From contig CAMPDV010000368.1 of NCBI GenBank assembly GCA_946699065.1, forward strand, positions 62,001 to 126,000: a DNA stretch of 64,000 nucleotides, read 5' to 3'. This DNA comes from Loxodes magnus. Lineage: Eukaryota; Ciliophora; Karyorelictea; Loxodida; Loxodidae. The notes under the pieces are model-generated. The model was not told the DNA's origin and ran no database searches. It saw only the letters and a list, made by a program, of their open reading frames with translations. This document shows positions 53,401 to 64,000 of the stretch, one piece after another. A program made the position numbers and the translations under genes. Within the stretch, counting starts at the first letter, position 1. Every line of letters starts with the position of its first letter.

Positions 53401-56400
53401 ATGAACTTTATTAATCTAGCATTAATTGAAAAATATGATTTTCTATAGCTATACAATACAGCAAATAATGCAATGTTGTCAATTATTAATAAAAATGAGA
53501 CTAATCCAAATATTCTTTTTGTTGCTAACCAATTAAAAATTAAAAATAATTGCACTATAATTCAGCGCTTTTTCAAAATACCTGCTCCCATAGATTAATG
53601 AAGAATTTATGAAGTTAGTTACATTGTAATTCAATTCAACAAAATCGTAGATAAAAAATTGGAAGATTTAAATGATGCATATGAAGAAGAAGATTTTGAA
53701 AAAGGAGATAAATTAATTCTATCATGCTAAACCATGCTATAATATTATGACTGAGAAAACTACTTAAAAGATTAGTTAATAGATATGGAATTGCTAAAAA
53801 AATCCTGTATAATGAGGTAAAAATAAAAATGAAAAGAGAGTACAACAAATATATAAGAAATTATATAATTTATTTAATAAAAATAAATAAATAGTTAAGA
53901 AAATTATTTTGATTAATTAAAAGAATAATTTTAAATGTGAGTAAAATAAAAGGAAAAAAATTGACTAGAAGCAAACACTAAATTTTTATATTACTTATAA
54001 TAAATACTAAATAAAACTTTTACTTTTTGTAATAATGCCTGCTAATAGTAAGAGTTTGATACTGTTATATAATTAAATTAAATATTGAGTCAAATGTAGT
54101 TTGAAGAGTGATTTATTTAGAAAGTCGATATTAAAATAAGGATGCAAAAGATGTAAGATGAAATGATATAGCAGCATAAAATGTTTTACTAAGATTTATA
54201 AACGTATTAAATAAAGTGTGTTTAATCAATTGAATCAGAAAAATTTCCTGAAGCTTACAATTTCTTTGAAATCATAGAAAAGAAATGAAAATAATAAGAA
54301 GGAGAAACTAAATAGTAAATCTGGCAATAATTATAAAATATTTATAAGCATTTTACAATAAAACTAGAAGATTTTAAAAATAGATTACACTTCTATTTAA
54401 AAGAAACAATTTATAACTAAAGCAACTGATTAGAGAGTTTAGAAATATACAGCAAATTTAAATTTGCTGTATAAATTTTAGAATCCTAAGAGAAAAATTT
54501 ATAAAACTTTTCCTTTATTAGAACTTCAGTTGAAGAAGATTTCAAATAAATAAAAAATGGAATATTATAAAAATTAGATTGATTGAAAAACTAAATTCAA
54601 ATATTTTTATAAACTTTAGAGACAGATCAAGCATCTTAAGATTAATTTAAAAAGACTTCTAGTTAACTCTAATAATTAAAAGACTATTAAAAAAATTTAG
54701 ACAAAATTAAGTAAATAATTCCTGAAATTAGTGAAATAGAAGAAATAATTCAAAACTTTTTGTAATAAACAAACTAGAGTATTTAGCGGTTTGGCTTTTA
54801 ATTAGTTGCAGCAATTGATGCGAGAAACTTTAAAAAAATAAAAACATTGTACTGTCAATTATTATTTTCAGAATAAACCTTTTAAAAGCATGGAATATCT
54901 ACCCAAGTTCTTGAATTTGAGAGATAAATTGCTGAAAAATTAGAATAAATTGTGTAAGAAATAGAAAATGAGTTAAAAAGATATTTATATGAAGAAAATT
55001 TAGAAAAAGTCATTGATTTTGAAGAAAATTTAAAATCTCTAATCTTATTACGCTAAGCCAACAGTCTGGATGATATTATAGAATTAAAATCAATAACTAC
55101 TAAGCTAGTTTAAAATTTTTAATAATCATTTAAAGATTATATGAGTAATTTTTAAAAAACAATTGATATTTAATAATCAAAAATATATGAGAGATGTGGA
55201 GTTAGAATAATTAAGATCAAAGTTTTATGATATTTAATGTCTCATCTATAAAATTTTCAATAAGAACTAGAACATAGAATTATTTAAGAGTTTTTAGATT
55301 TTCATTGCTAATAATTTTAGATAAAAGCTTAATAAACTCAAAAAAATGATATGCTAAATTCGTTTTGGTTTTTACTGGGAAACTATTTATCCGAGATATA
55401 AAAAAATAACGATAACATAAGTCGTTATATTAGTGAACTTATAGATGACTTTCCAGAATTTAAAGCAAAAGCAAATTAAATTTTTGATGAGAAAACTAAT
55501 AATATATTTAATTATGAAGATCCATTAAAAGCCATTAATATTTTTAAATAAATTGATTAAGCCTAGATAGATGAATAGACTTTGAAATAAGTTGTGGATG
55601 AATATTGGAAAGAGTATCAAGAGAATCTATAAAAAGCTATTAAGGAAGATATTTTAGTAAACACAGCTAGAACAAGGATTTTAAAAAGAGCAAATTATTT
55701 AAAATAATAGATTTAGAATATTTTCCCTCTTGAGAGAATTTAAGGATCTAAAATTGTAATAGCTTAGATATTAGGATGCATTTTTTCTTTGTTTTCTGTA
55801 CTTAGCACTGGTGGATAAAAAATTCCTAAGCTAAAATATGCTTTTACATAACCTCGAATAATTTAAGTTTTAACAATTTTCAAATTACTTGGATTTGATA
55901 CAAGAGCTAAATTATAAAATCACTTAATATAAGTTGGTACAGGAGAAGGAAAATCATTGATTCTTGGAGGTTTAGCTGCTTTACTTAGTTTCCTTGGTTA
56001 TAAAGTAAAAATTGCATGCTATAATTCTTATTTAAGCGAAAGAGATTAATAATTATTTAAATCTCTATTCTCTAGCATCTATGAATATAGTGATATTTAC
56101 TAAAGCTTTTCTAGTTTATCTAACTCACTAATGCAAAATTATATAGGTGATCTTAGGGATTATTCTGTGAAGCTCATAAAAAGATAAAAAATTAAAAATA
56201 ATACGATTTAACTAGATAAAGAGAAATCTATTTTATTAATAGATGAAGTAGATGTATTTTTCGGATAAAATTTTTATGGAAGTACTTACGAACCATTAGT
56301 ACATATTTGCGATGAACAAATTTTTAATTTTTAGTAATTTATATGAGAATAGCTAAAACAAAATTAGAATGAAGATAAATCCTAGACTATTTCAACTTAA

Positions 56401-57645
56401 GTCTAGTAAAAAGTTTTAAATGATGTTAAAGAATCAGAAAAGTTTTAAGACTTAATTAAATAATTTAACTTAGAAAAAGTCTTAGAGAAGATTACAAATA
56501 AGATGATAAAGCATGCTTCTTAAATATTGAGTGGTAAGCATTCTTATATATGAAATAACTAATTAAAGAAAGTTGGCTATTTATAAAATGATGGGACTAT
56601 AAGCTATTATTCTTACAATGGATATCTTACAACATTCACATATTTATTTGAATATGATAAATACAATTATAATAAAAAAGATTTAATAAATGAACTAGGA
56701 TTTATTTTTACTTGTGGAAAATTTTCTTATGCTGAGGTTCCTAATTATTTTTCTTACGTTTTTGGAGTAAGTGGAACATTGGAAACTTTAAATGAAACCG
56801 AAAAAAAAATCGTTTTAAAATATGAGTTGAATAGGTAATCTATAGCACCTTCCATGTTCGATAAGCAGAAAATACTTAAAAATGGTGTGAAAGTTTTTGA
56901 TACTTCATAAGCCTATCTAGAAGAAATTAAGCAATAAACTATATAATCAATTTCTTAGTAAAGAGCTGTTATAATAGTTTTCGAATCTTTTGAAAAATAT
57001 AAGGCATTTAAAACTAATTAAAGTATTATGAAAGATTTAAAGGAAGTATGTCATGTTATAAATTCTATTAAGGAAAAAACTAGTTCGAAAGTTCGACAAA
57101 GTTTAATTAGACAAGCAGCTGTAAGTTAATAGATTACTTTAATTACTCGTGCTTTTGGAAGAGGTTCAGATTTTATATGTCATGATCGTGTTCTTAAAGA
57201 TGCTGGAGGGGTTCATGTAATATAGACCTTTTATAGTGATAGTTTAGCAGAAGAAATTTAAATAAAAGGAAGAACAGGAAGATAAGACGATCCAGGTGAG
57301 TATAGTCAAATTCTTTGATGGTAAGATTTATAAAATATAAAAGTTTATGGAAAGCCAAATAGATAAGATTATTAAAAACTAGGAATTGAAAGCTGTAATC
57401 CAAAAACTTTTTTAAATAAAAAGCGATAGCTAAATTGTTAAGATACTTTAGAATAGAGATAAAAGAATGTAGAAGAATCTAAAAAAAAACATAACAAAAC
57501 AATTGAATTAGCAGAAGCAGCAAGAAACTAATCAGAAAATTCTTAGTAGAAAGCAATGGAAATTTTACTTTCTTTCCAAGATTTTGACTATTAATATTTA
57601 AATTAATATAATTTAATCTTTTTTAAATAATTTGAAAATGGTTGA
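50437..57645 (+). CDS. giant protein: GTPase domain fused to a SecA-type ATPase motor
   Basis: One phase, read codon by codon, spans about 2400 codons. Order: helical N-terminal part; a GTPase domain (P-loop GNTGVGKST at 52150, about residue 572; switch motif DCPGFF at 52345; ITQVP near the usual specificity position); about 1100 residues rich in Gln/Glu/Lys helices; then a SecA DEAD motor with VGTGEGKSLIL (55936, compare SecA TGEGKT), LLIDEVDVFFG (Walker B, 56242), FGVSGTLE, AFGRGSDF (57157) and QIKGRTGRQDDPGEY (57268). SecA drives protein translocation in bacteria and plastids; SecA-like motors without a known role occur in ciliates, and a dual-nucleotide mechanoenzyme here is my inference. 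About 20 TGA occur in frame at Trp-compatible sites (PIDQWRIY, QYYDWENY), with 4 TGG and no frameshift. The start is uncertain: the frame looks coding to about 50.3 kb, and 50827 is another ATG. The end may extend: another phase beginning MVEHKIWKDYTLTD (57638) looks coding beyond the TGA. Confidence 0.85.
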
Positions 57646-58639
57646 ACATAAAATATGGAAAGACTACACTCTTACTGACTCTCATCTATCCTAAGATAAA
57701 AGTGTTGCCATCAAAAGTATATAGTATTTTCATGAATTCGATAACTAAAAAAATATATATTTGAATTCTCCACAACTTAAACTAATAAATTATATTATAA
57801 AAATAATAAGGAGTTTATTAAAAAAGTAGTAAAAAATGAATGAAGAAATTAAATTGCAGGAATTTATTCTTAGCAACTCTTCTTTATTTAAAAATAAATT
57901 TAGATATTATCTAAAAGGATTAGTATAGGCAGATGTTTGACTACATTAAGGAATATACTTATACAAGATTTAATTATAAGAGTTAAAGAAATTATGAACT
58001 TATAAATAAATTTATTAAGGAGCTGTAACTAGTAATCAATAAACAAATACTTTTGTATTCCTTTAAAATAACTTTATATAACTCTAAAATGTGCACACTA
58101 ATTGATGAAAGCTCCAAAAGAATAGAAGTACTCCTACAGACAAAAAATTAGTTAGCCGTCTTAGTGATATCTTAGATTTAAAAAATAAGTTATAAAGATT
58201 CATATAATTAAGATATAAAATCTTCTAAAGAGCTAGATATAATTAGTAGAATTAATATTATAATACTAATTAAGAATCGTAATTAAATACTTTAAATAGT
58301 ATTTAATCTTTGCATAAATATGTTTCTTATTAAAATTAAATAGTCAAATCAATTAAAAATCAATTGCTAGTAGCAACTACAATAATAATAAATCTAAAAA
58401 TCTTTAATTTGACTAAATAAGATTAAAAAACTATAAAGTAGTGCTCTAGAATTAAGCTTAGAAAAGGATAAGAAAAACAAATAGAACTCTGATTAGAGTT
58501 TATCAATATAGTTGTAATAAAAATAATCAACGATTTAAAGTTCGTTAGAATATAATTAATAAATATATTTGATCTAATTGAGCTTTAATCTACAAAGGAA
58601 TGCCAAATTTAAGCATCTTTTTAAGAATAAAAACTAGCA
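57646..58639 (+). other. possible C-terminal extension of the SecA-like gene
   Basis: Directly after the SecA phase reaches TGA, an overlapping phase starts MVEHKIWKDYTLTDSHLS and continues with KKQQKMNEEIKLQEFILS and RLSDILDLKNKL. The SecA gene may therefore carry a one-base indel or a tiny intron at about 57.64 kb, or a separate ORF may begin there. The boundary with the downstream LINE is not visible. Confidence 0.35.
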
Positions 58640-60700
58640 AGAGTTATAGATCCAGATAAACAAACTTAAACTTTAAATTTAGTGTTTAGATACTACAGCT
58701 AACGCATTAAAAGTGTAATAATTCGATAAATTTGGTTAAGTCAACTTTAAGATTAAAATTTACGTATCTGATGTAAAATTATCAATAGATAAACAAAAGT
58801 TTTATTCCAATTTAGATTATTGGATATAGAAATTATAAAAATTGCAATTAAAGTACAAGAGATGGTGGAATATTCTTCCTTGCTAAAGATGAGCTAGCTT
58901 CCGGTTAAATTGAACTTGATTTTGAAGAGAAGTTGATTTATTTCTTCTTAATAAGCTTAATAAAATATGCTTTACACCATGTTATATGCCAACAGATGAA
59001 AGCCTATGCCTTTTAAAGATTAATGATATTAAGATTTAGAACTTATACTTAGAGTAATAGAAGTTTAAGGACTAATACTAATGGGAGACTTTAATGCTTT
59101 CTTTGATGGCTATGGCAGCAACAATAAATTATTCAATTTTTGATACTTTTAGAAGCCATGTTAATACTAGAACTTGCTGCAATGATTAAGTAATAGCCAA
59201 TTATCATATTATTGACAATCAATTCTTTAACTTTCATATTTTACCCAGTAGTTTAGTAGACTTTAGCAAGATCATTTTCCAATACTACTATAGTTGCATA
59301 CTTAAAACATCGATAGAAATCCAACATTACTCCTTCCTAGAGTAAAAGATCGGCTCTAAAACGTTAAAATATGATAATAAGCAAGAATATTAGTTTTGAT
59401 TAATGAATAGTTAGCCGATTTTGAAGCAATTGAAGAAAATAACTTAGAAGATTAATATAATTATATTCTCCTAATTCTCTATAGTAATACTGATCAGGTT
59501 CTTAGAAAAGTTTGTTAAAATATTACTATAATAAACTTACTTGAAGGATAATAAATAGTTTTAATGCTTCGAAATAAGCATAAATAGCTTGATAGAATGC
59601 ACTTATATAGCAGGTAAGAGCAAACTTGGAAGTAATATAACTAGCATAAGAAAAAAAGTTTAATAGGTATAAGCGTAATTACTAATTATACAAGTGAAAA
59701 TAGGCTCAAAAAACAGAGAAGTAATGAATAAGTTTCCTTAAAATTTCTTTATATAAGCAAAGAGACTTTAAATTCTAGGAAAAGAAACTATATGTATATA
59801 GATCAAGAAAGATTTACTTAATTTATTAATATCTGTTTTCAAAAAACATAAGGTTATTGATGAAGAAGAACTAATAAGCAGCAATTAAAGGATGTATAGT
59901 ATTTTCAGAATTTGAACATTTGTAAAAGAATATTATGCTTCTTATTTTAAGGGTTAGATCTTATTAGTTTTGAAGAATTTTAAGAAATTATAAAGAGACT
60001 TGACAATAATAACTAATCAGGAGCAGATGGTATAAAAACAGAGCTTATTAATGATGCTAATACAGAATTTCATCTTGTATTAATAGGTTCTTTAATAATA
60101 TGTTGAGAAAATAGACCATCCCAATTTAACTCAAATAAGTAAGAATTTTTACAAAATTAAAAAAAGAATCTAAGAGTGATGGTAGATTTGAAGACAATCG
60201 CGCTAATAAATGTAATTTTAAAGATATATGATAAAATACTGACTTAAAGGCTCTATAATTATATTTACTAGCATAAAACTATACACTTCCTCATAATTAG
60301 GTTTTTTTAAGAGTAGACAAACAATGCATCAAGTTTGAATTTTATAGTCAATTATTGATTTACATAGAAAGAGAGGAAATCAAATCACTTACTTTCAGCC
60401 CTTTTAGATGTAGAACATATTTTTTATACTCGGGCAAATAACAAAGATTCTAAAAAGTTTTATGAATTTCTGGAATATGATGCGAGATTAATACTGGAGA
60501 AAAGTAAATTATAGGGAAGTCTGTTTAAGGATATAATTAAGCTTGAAATTATTATTTTCTAATATATTGAGCTCGATTTTCTTGATACATAGCTATTGAA
60601 ATTTATCAACACTAATAAAATTGATTCATATCTATAACATAGCATAATAATTTATTAACGTGACTTCACCTTTATTTGGTTTGTCACAAATTAGAGTTTG
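58640..60700 (+). pseudogene. non-LTR retrotransposon ORF2 (endonuclease-reverse transcriptase), 3' truncated
   Basis: The endonuclease start is frame-shifted: STRDGGIFFLAKDEL and CYMPTDES occur in separate phases. From 59042 one phase, checked at four anchors, holds to about 60.7 kb: LILMGDFNAFFDGYGSNN (GDFN box), a linker with EEFQEIIKRLDNN, then the RT domain NNNQSGADGIKTELI, VDLKTIALINVILKIYDKIL, TQRLYNYI and ALLDVEHIFYT, where D is the first catalytic aspartate. The YADD box, thumb and C terminus are missing, so the copy is truncated and inactive. About eight TGA lie in frame (for example KLFNFWYF, LIICWENRP) with two TGG. The match to the minus-strand LINE at 7-9.6 kb (ISLINAILKLYDKALTKRLY) shows the same clade but not a recent copy. 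Confidence 0.8.
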
Positions 60701-60734
60701 TAAAGTTTGAAAAAATATTAGAATCATTCGAAAT

Positions 60735-61444
60735 CTTCTTCAGATTTGCTTCTTCCACCATAAAGCGACTTGTGCAGATCTAACCTTTCTTGATCACCGG
60801 AATCTTGTTTCAATCTCATTTAGGTCCAAACATTTGACTTGTTCTTCTTTTTTGAGCATTTAGTATATCCAATAGTAATTAATCTCCACCGTATAGTTTT
60901 TTCTTGTAAAGTCTTCCTTCTGGAGAACAGTATAATTTTGTCATATTATTTCATATCTTTCAGTTATTAGATTCTTACTTCTTCTGAAAATGTCAGCATC
61001 TTCTAAAGATGTGTCTAACCTTTTTGCAACAAAAAAATCTTGTTTTACATTATTTCGACCCATGCTCTATTTTTAAGCATTTTTGGTAATTTTTAGAATT
61101 TTTAAAAATTGACAATTTTTTTCCGATCCGAAAAAATATTTAAATTTTGTTCTTCTATTACCATAGGATCATTATTAAGATTAGAATTGTTCGGTTTATT
61201 AATTTATACTATTTTTTGCTCCGTTTTTTCCAGTCATTAGATAAGTTAAGAATTGTATGTTTTAGAGTTGATTTCCGTTTTATAGTTGTTGCACATTAAA
61301 TGTTAGAGAATCTAATCGCTAAATCATGTCTTGCAGTGATTGTTATAATTTTTTATTTTCTGCTCCTATGGAGTATATTTCTATTAGATAATTTTATTAG
61401 TCAATTTCCTGTTGGTTTTTATTCGATTGTTTCTTAGGAGCCAT
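60735..61444 (-). pseudogene. retrotransposon ORF1 with two tandem degenerate zinc knuckles
   Basis: ATG (complement of 61442-61444) starts MAPKKQSNKNQQEIDQQN, then a helical segment (KKLQQSLQDMIQRLDSL, NVQQLQNGNQLQN). After a one-base shift the other phase reads YQKCLKIEHGSKQC, three residues, then FFCCKKVRHIFRRC: two consecutive 14-residue knuckles, each with the first Cys lost (Tyr and Phe, each one base from a Cys codon). It continues SPEGRLYKKKLYGG and MFGPKWDWNKIPVIKKG, resembling the tail of the other ORF1 proteins (GGQIYKPKW). It converges on the 3' end of the plus-strand LINE, so the two belong to different insertions. The frameshift and lost cysteines make it a relic. Confidence 0.6.
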
Positions 61445-61989
61445 TTTATTTTTTATAATATTATATTCTCTATATTACTTATATTACTAAATAGAGCCAA
61501 TTAATATTAGAAATTAGATTAAGTTTAAAAAATTATCACTATCTAAAACTGAATCAAGCTTAAAATATATAATATTATATAAGAAAGCGACATGAAAAGT
61601 ATAAAATCTGAGTTGGACTTAGTCCTAGGATGAATTTCTTTCTGGAAGCGAATAAACTATTAAATTATTTAAAATAGAGTAGAGGATTTTTCATAAGTAG
61701 AACATAACACTATCAAGCAAGTGGAGGAATTTTAAAATATATCGTTAAAATTTGGCTTTTTTCAAAACGAAGATACTTAAAATAAGCATTTCTTATAATA
61801 GTATTCTAATAAGAGAAAGCAAGGAATGAAATACTTATAATATTTGATTGTAAAGGCGAGAGCATATGAAATTTGCTTATAAAAAATATAAAGCAGCTTT
61901 AGAAGGAAAATCTGGTTGGACTTTAAATTACTTTTTTTTGTCCTTTTCATTGAATAAATTATTGTAAATATTGAGCTTTAACTTTCATT

Positions 61990-63540
61990 TAAAAACTGAT
62001 GTCACAATAAAAGTAATTAATAACTTATAGCAATATAGGAATAAGACTTAAGAGTAAAAGCATCTGATTAATATCTCTTATAAGATTGAGAAAAGAGAAG
62101 TTATTAAATCTATTCTTTTATAAATTTTCAGTGACAATTAAATAATTTTTCTTATATAATCGTTGTAAATGATAATATCAAACTAGAGCAATTTATATTA
62201 AAATTAGGTTATTTCTAAAATACTTATATCTCATTAAAATTTGAATAAGTCTTATTTAAATTTTCTTAGATTATACTTTGAATCAATTTTATAGACCTGA
62301 AAGGCAGCTTTGAAGTGTTTTTATTAATAATTCCATAATTTTGTGAAATCCTTTTAAAAAGTATGTATCATTAAAAATATTTAAGAATTTAGCATAGCAC
62401 AAATTTTGTTATGTTATATGCTATATGAATCAAAGCAAATACTTATTAGTAGAAGAATAAGTTATAGATGAATCAAGTTTTAATTACAGTTTATGCTTGA
62501 AGAAAAAAATGGAAAGAAATTTTGAATGATGAGAGACTAAAACTGACTAATTTTAAATTTATTAGTAAAATGAAAAAAGAAATTAAAATTAATAATAAAA
62601 ATGGGGAGTCGTTAGCATTACTCTTAAAAGGAATTACTTTTGTATAACCATGTAAAAATCAAACATGTGCTAAATGTGATACTTTGCAAAGAAATTTATA
62701 TTATAGATTAAAGGTTGAATACTATTTGTAAAAAATTAAAAAATCAATCACTTTTTATTTAGGTTTTAATAAAAGATAAGGTGCTTTTCAATAAAATTTT
62801 TAAATTACAAGATTAACAAATAAAAACTTTCTTTTAAATTAATGAGAGTTAAACAAAAGAAATCTTAGAAAAAGTATTATAGTCAATAAATTTCATTAAA
62901 AAAATTTCTTTAAAGAATGTCTACAGATATCGATCTTCAATTTATCTTGTTATATAAAATGCTATAAAATAAAAACCTTATAAGTTTGAAAATGTTATTA
63001 AAATTAATTTTAATTAATTTATAAGACTATGAAATAAAGAATTATTTATTTAAATAAATAGTATAATCTAAATATAATTGAAAGAGCGATAGTATAAATA
63101 GTTCTTTACGCTTCATAATAAAGCATTCTGATTAGGTATAATAAGAGCTTGGTAATTTTAAATTTTAAACTAAACAAAGAAAAATAATTTTTTCCTATTA
63201 TTGCTTTAATTGAAGTTTCTATTTTCTTTATATTTAATATGCTAAACGTAATGACTGCATTAAAAGAGGATTTTTTTCAACTTAATTTTATAATAAAAAA
63301 CTTTATTTTTCTGATTTAATAGTTATTCAATATTTGAACCAAATTAAATTCTTCATATAAAATTAAATCTACAGTTTTAGAAAAATTCAAGAATTGCGAT
63401 ATTTTGAAATTATTTTCTTTTTGAAAATTTTGTATGTAGATTTCATCTATTTGCAGAAATTACCTTCGTTAATAAATGAATTAAAATAATGATGATTTTC
63501 ACGCTGAAAATTCTTTTATTTTTTAAGATAAAGTTAAAAG
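61990..63540 (+). repeat. dispersed protein-coding repeat B, copy 2
   Basis: Same-orientation partner of 40630-42600. It keeps VNDNIKLEQFILKLG, LKFEQVLFKFS, FIDLKGSFEVF, then IILWNPFKKY (TGA for Trp) and GITFVQPCKNQTCAKC followed by RNLYYRLKVEYY (copy 1: NYRLNVEHY). It contains a longer middle part than copy 1, near ATGGGGAGTCGTTAGC, so copy 1 is internally deleted. The 3' parts match again at about 63.25-63.45 kb. Several phase changes mean it is not a working gene. Confidence 0.7.
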
Positions 63541-64000
63541 TTAAAGTTAAAAAGCTTTGTTAAAGCCTTAGTAGTCAGCCATCTGACCTATTCTATCAGC
63601 TTGTCTCCATTAGTTTGTCTTGAATTTCTACTAGGCTTAGTTAGGCGGTGTAGCACTTCATTAGCGCACCATCCTTTAATATTCTGAATAGTCTTCATCT
63701 TGCACTTAGCGTTCCTAATTATTTCTCCAAGGATTAAGATTTGAATTAAAGAATTTTGTTCTATAAATTTTTCCGCTTTATGTTGGATATATCCTAAATA
63801 GTTTTCTAAAAATATCTTATTTATTCTTTCTTTAAATTTCGCTTAGTTAGTAGCAGTATTTTCATTGGTGTTATTTATTGTACACGTAGCATTTTATTCT
63901 TCTTTTAAACTATTATTCCTGTAACACTTATTTAATTTAAATTTATTACTTATTTTAAATAAACGTTTACTGTTTATTTTAATTTGAGGCTTCATTTTCT
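63541..64000. other. window end, nothing supported
   Basis: It includes a slightly GC-richer block around AGTCAGCCATCTGACC and CTTAGTTAGGCGGTGTAGCA, for which I find no match or structure in the window. Confidence 0.4.

Noticed and set aside
1-64000. Assignment to Tetrahymena germline DNA
   Set aside because: AT content and Gln codons fit, but Tetrahymena uses TGA as its only stop and could not translate the long genes here.
1-64000. CRISPR arrays, telomeric repeats, bacterial operons
   Set aside because: No evenly spaced repeat-spacer pattern, no telomere-type repeat and no prokaryotic gene organisation is present.

Overview
The window looks like nuclear DNA of a ciliate, very AT-rich (by eye about three quarters A+T), in which all three standard stop codons are used inside genes. 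TAA and TAG read as glutamine throughout, and TGA reads as tryptophan. I infer this from long reading frames that keep recognised protein motifs in one phase over several kilobases: a SecA-like gene (about 20 in-frame TGA, 4 TGG), a DUF229 gene (12 TGA plus a terminal one, 1 TGG), a LINE open reading frame (about 8 TGA, 2 TGG) and a retrotransposon ORF1 (3 TGA, 5 TGG). This is the type of code known from karyorelict ciliates (Loxodes, Parduczia) and the heterotrich Condylostoma. It excludes Tetrahymena, Paramecium and Oxytricha, where TGA only terminates. Which lineage this is remains an inference. The density of retroelements suggests a germline or an unreduced genome. Standard-code ORFs are almost useless here. 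Because nearly every frame is open, I call genes only where a family motif, a verified long phase, or similarity between copies supports them.

Layout. 0-5.5 kb: two decayed copies of one protein-coding repeat (repeat A) flank a full SINE-like element. 5.5-9.6 kb: a minus-strand LINE pseudogene (endonuclease, then reverse transcriptase) split by a SINE-like insertion. 9.6-21.4 kb: mostly unassigned AT-rich DNA with two coding-like islands. 21.5-33.7 kb: a cluster of retrotransposon ORF1 proteins with CCHC zinc knuckles on both strands, more SINE-like copies, and an intact minus-strand DUF229/sulfatase-like gene (22.9-25.2 kb). 35.1-35.5 kb: a GC-rich element with a related 3' tail. 40.6-42.6 and 62.0-63.5 kb: two copies of a second protein-coding repeat (repeat B) with a Cys-rich motif. 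50.4-57.6 kb: one very long gene fusing a GTPase domain to a SecA-type motor. 58.6-61.4 kb: a plus-strand LINE meeting a minus-strand ORF1 tail to tail.

The two host-like genes are the DUF229 enzyme and the GTPase-SecA protein. Most other recognisable coding sequence belongs to a non-LTR retrotransposon community: ORF1 nucleic-acid-binding proteins, EN-RT ORF2 pieces, and short structured SINE-like RNAs that share a 3' hairpin and tail, presumably mobilised by LINE machinery.
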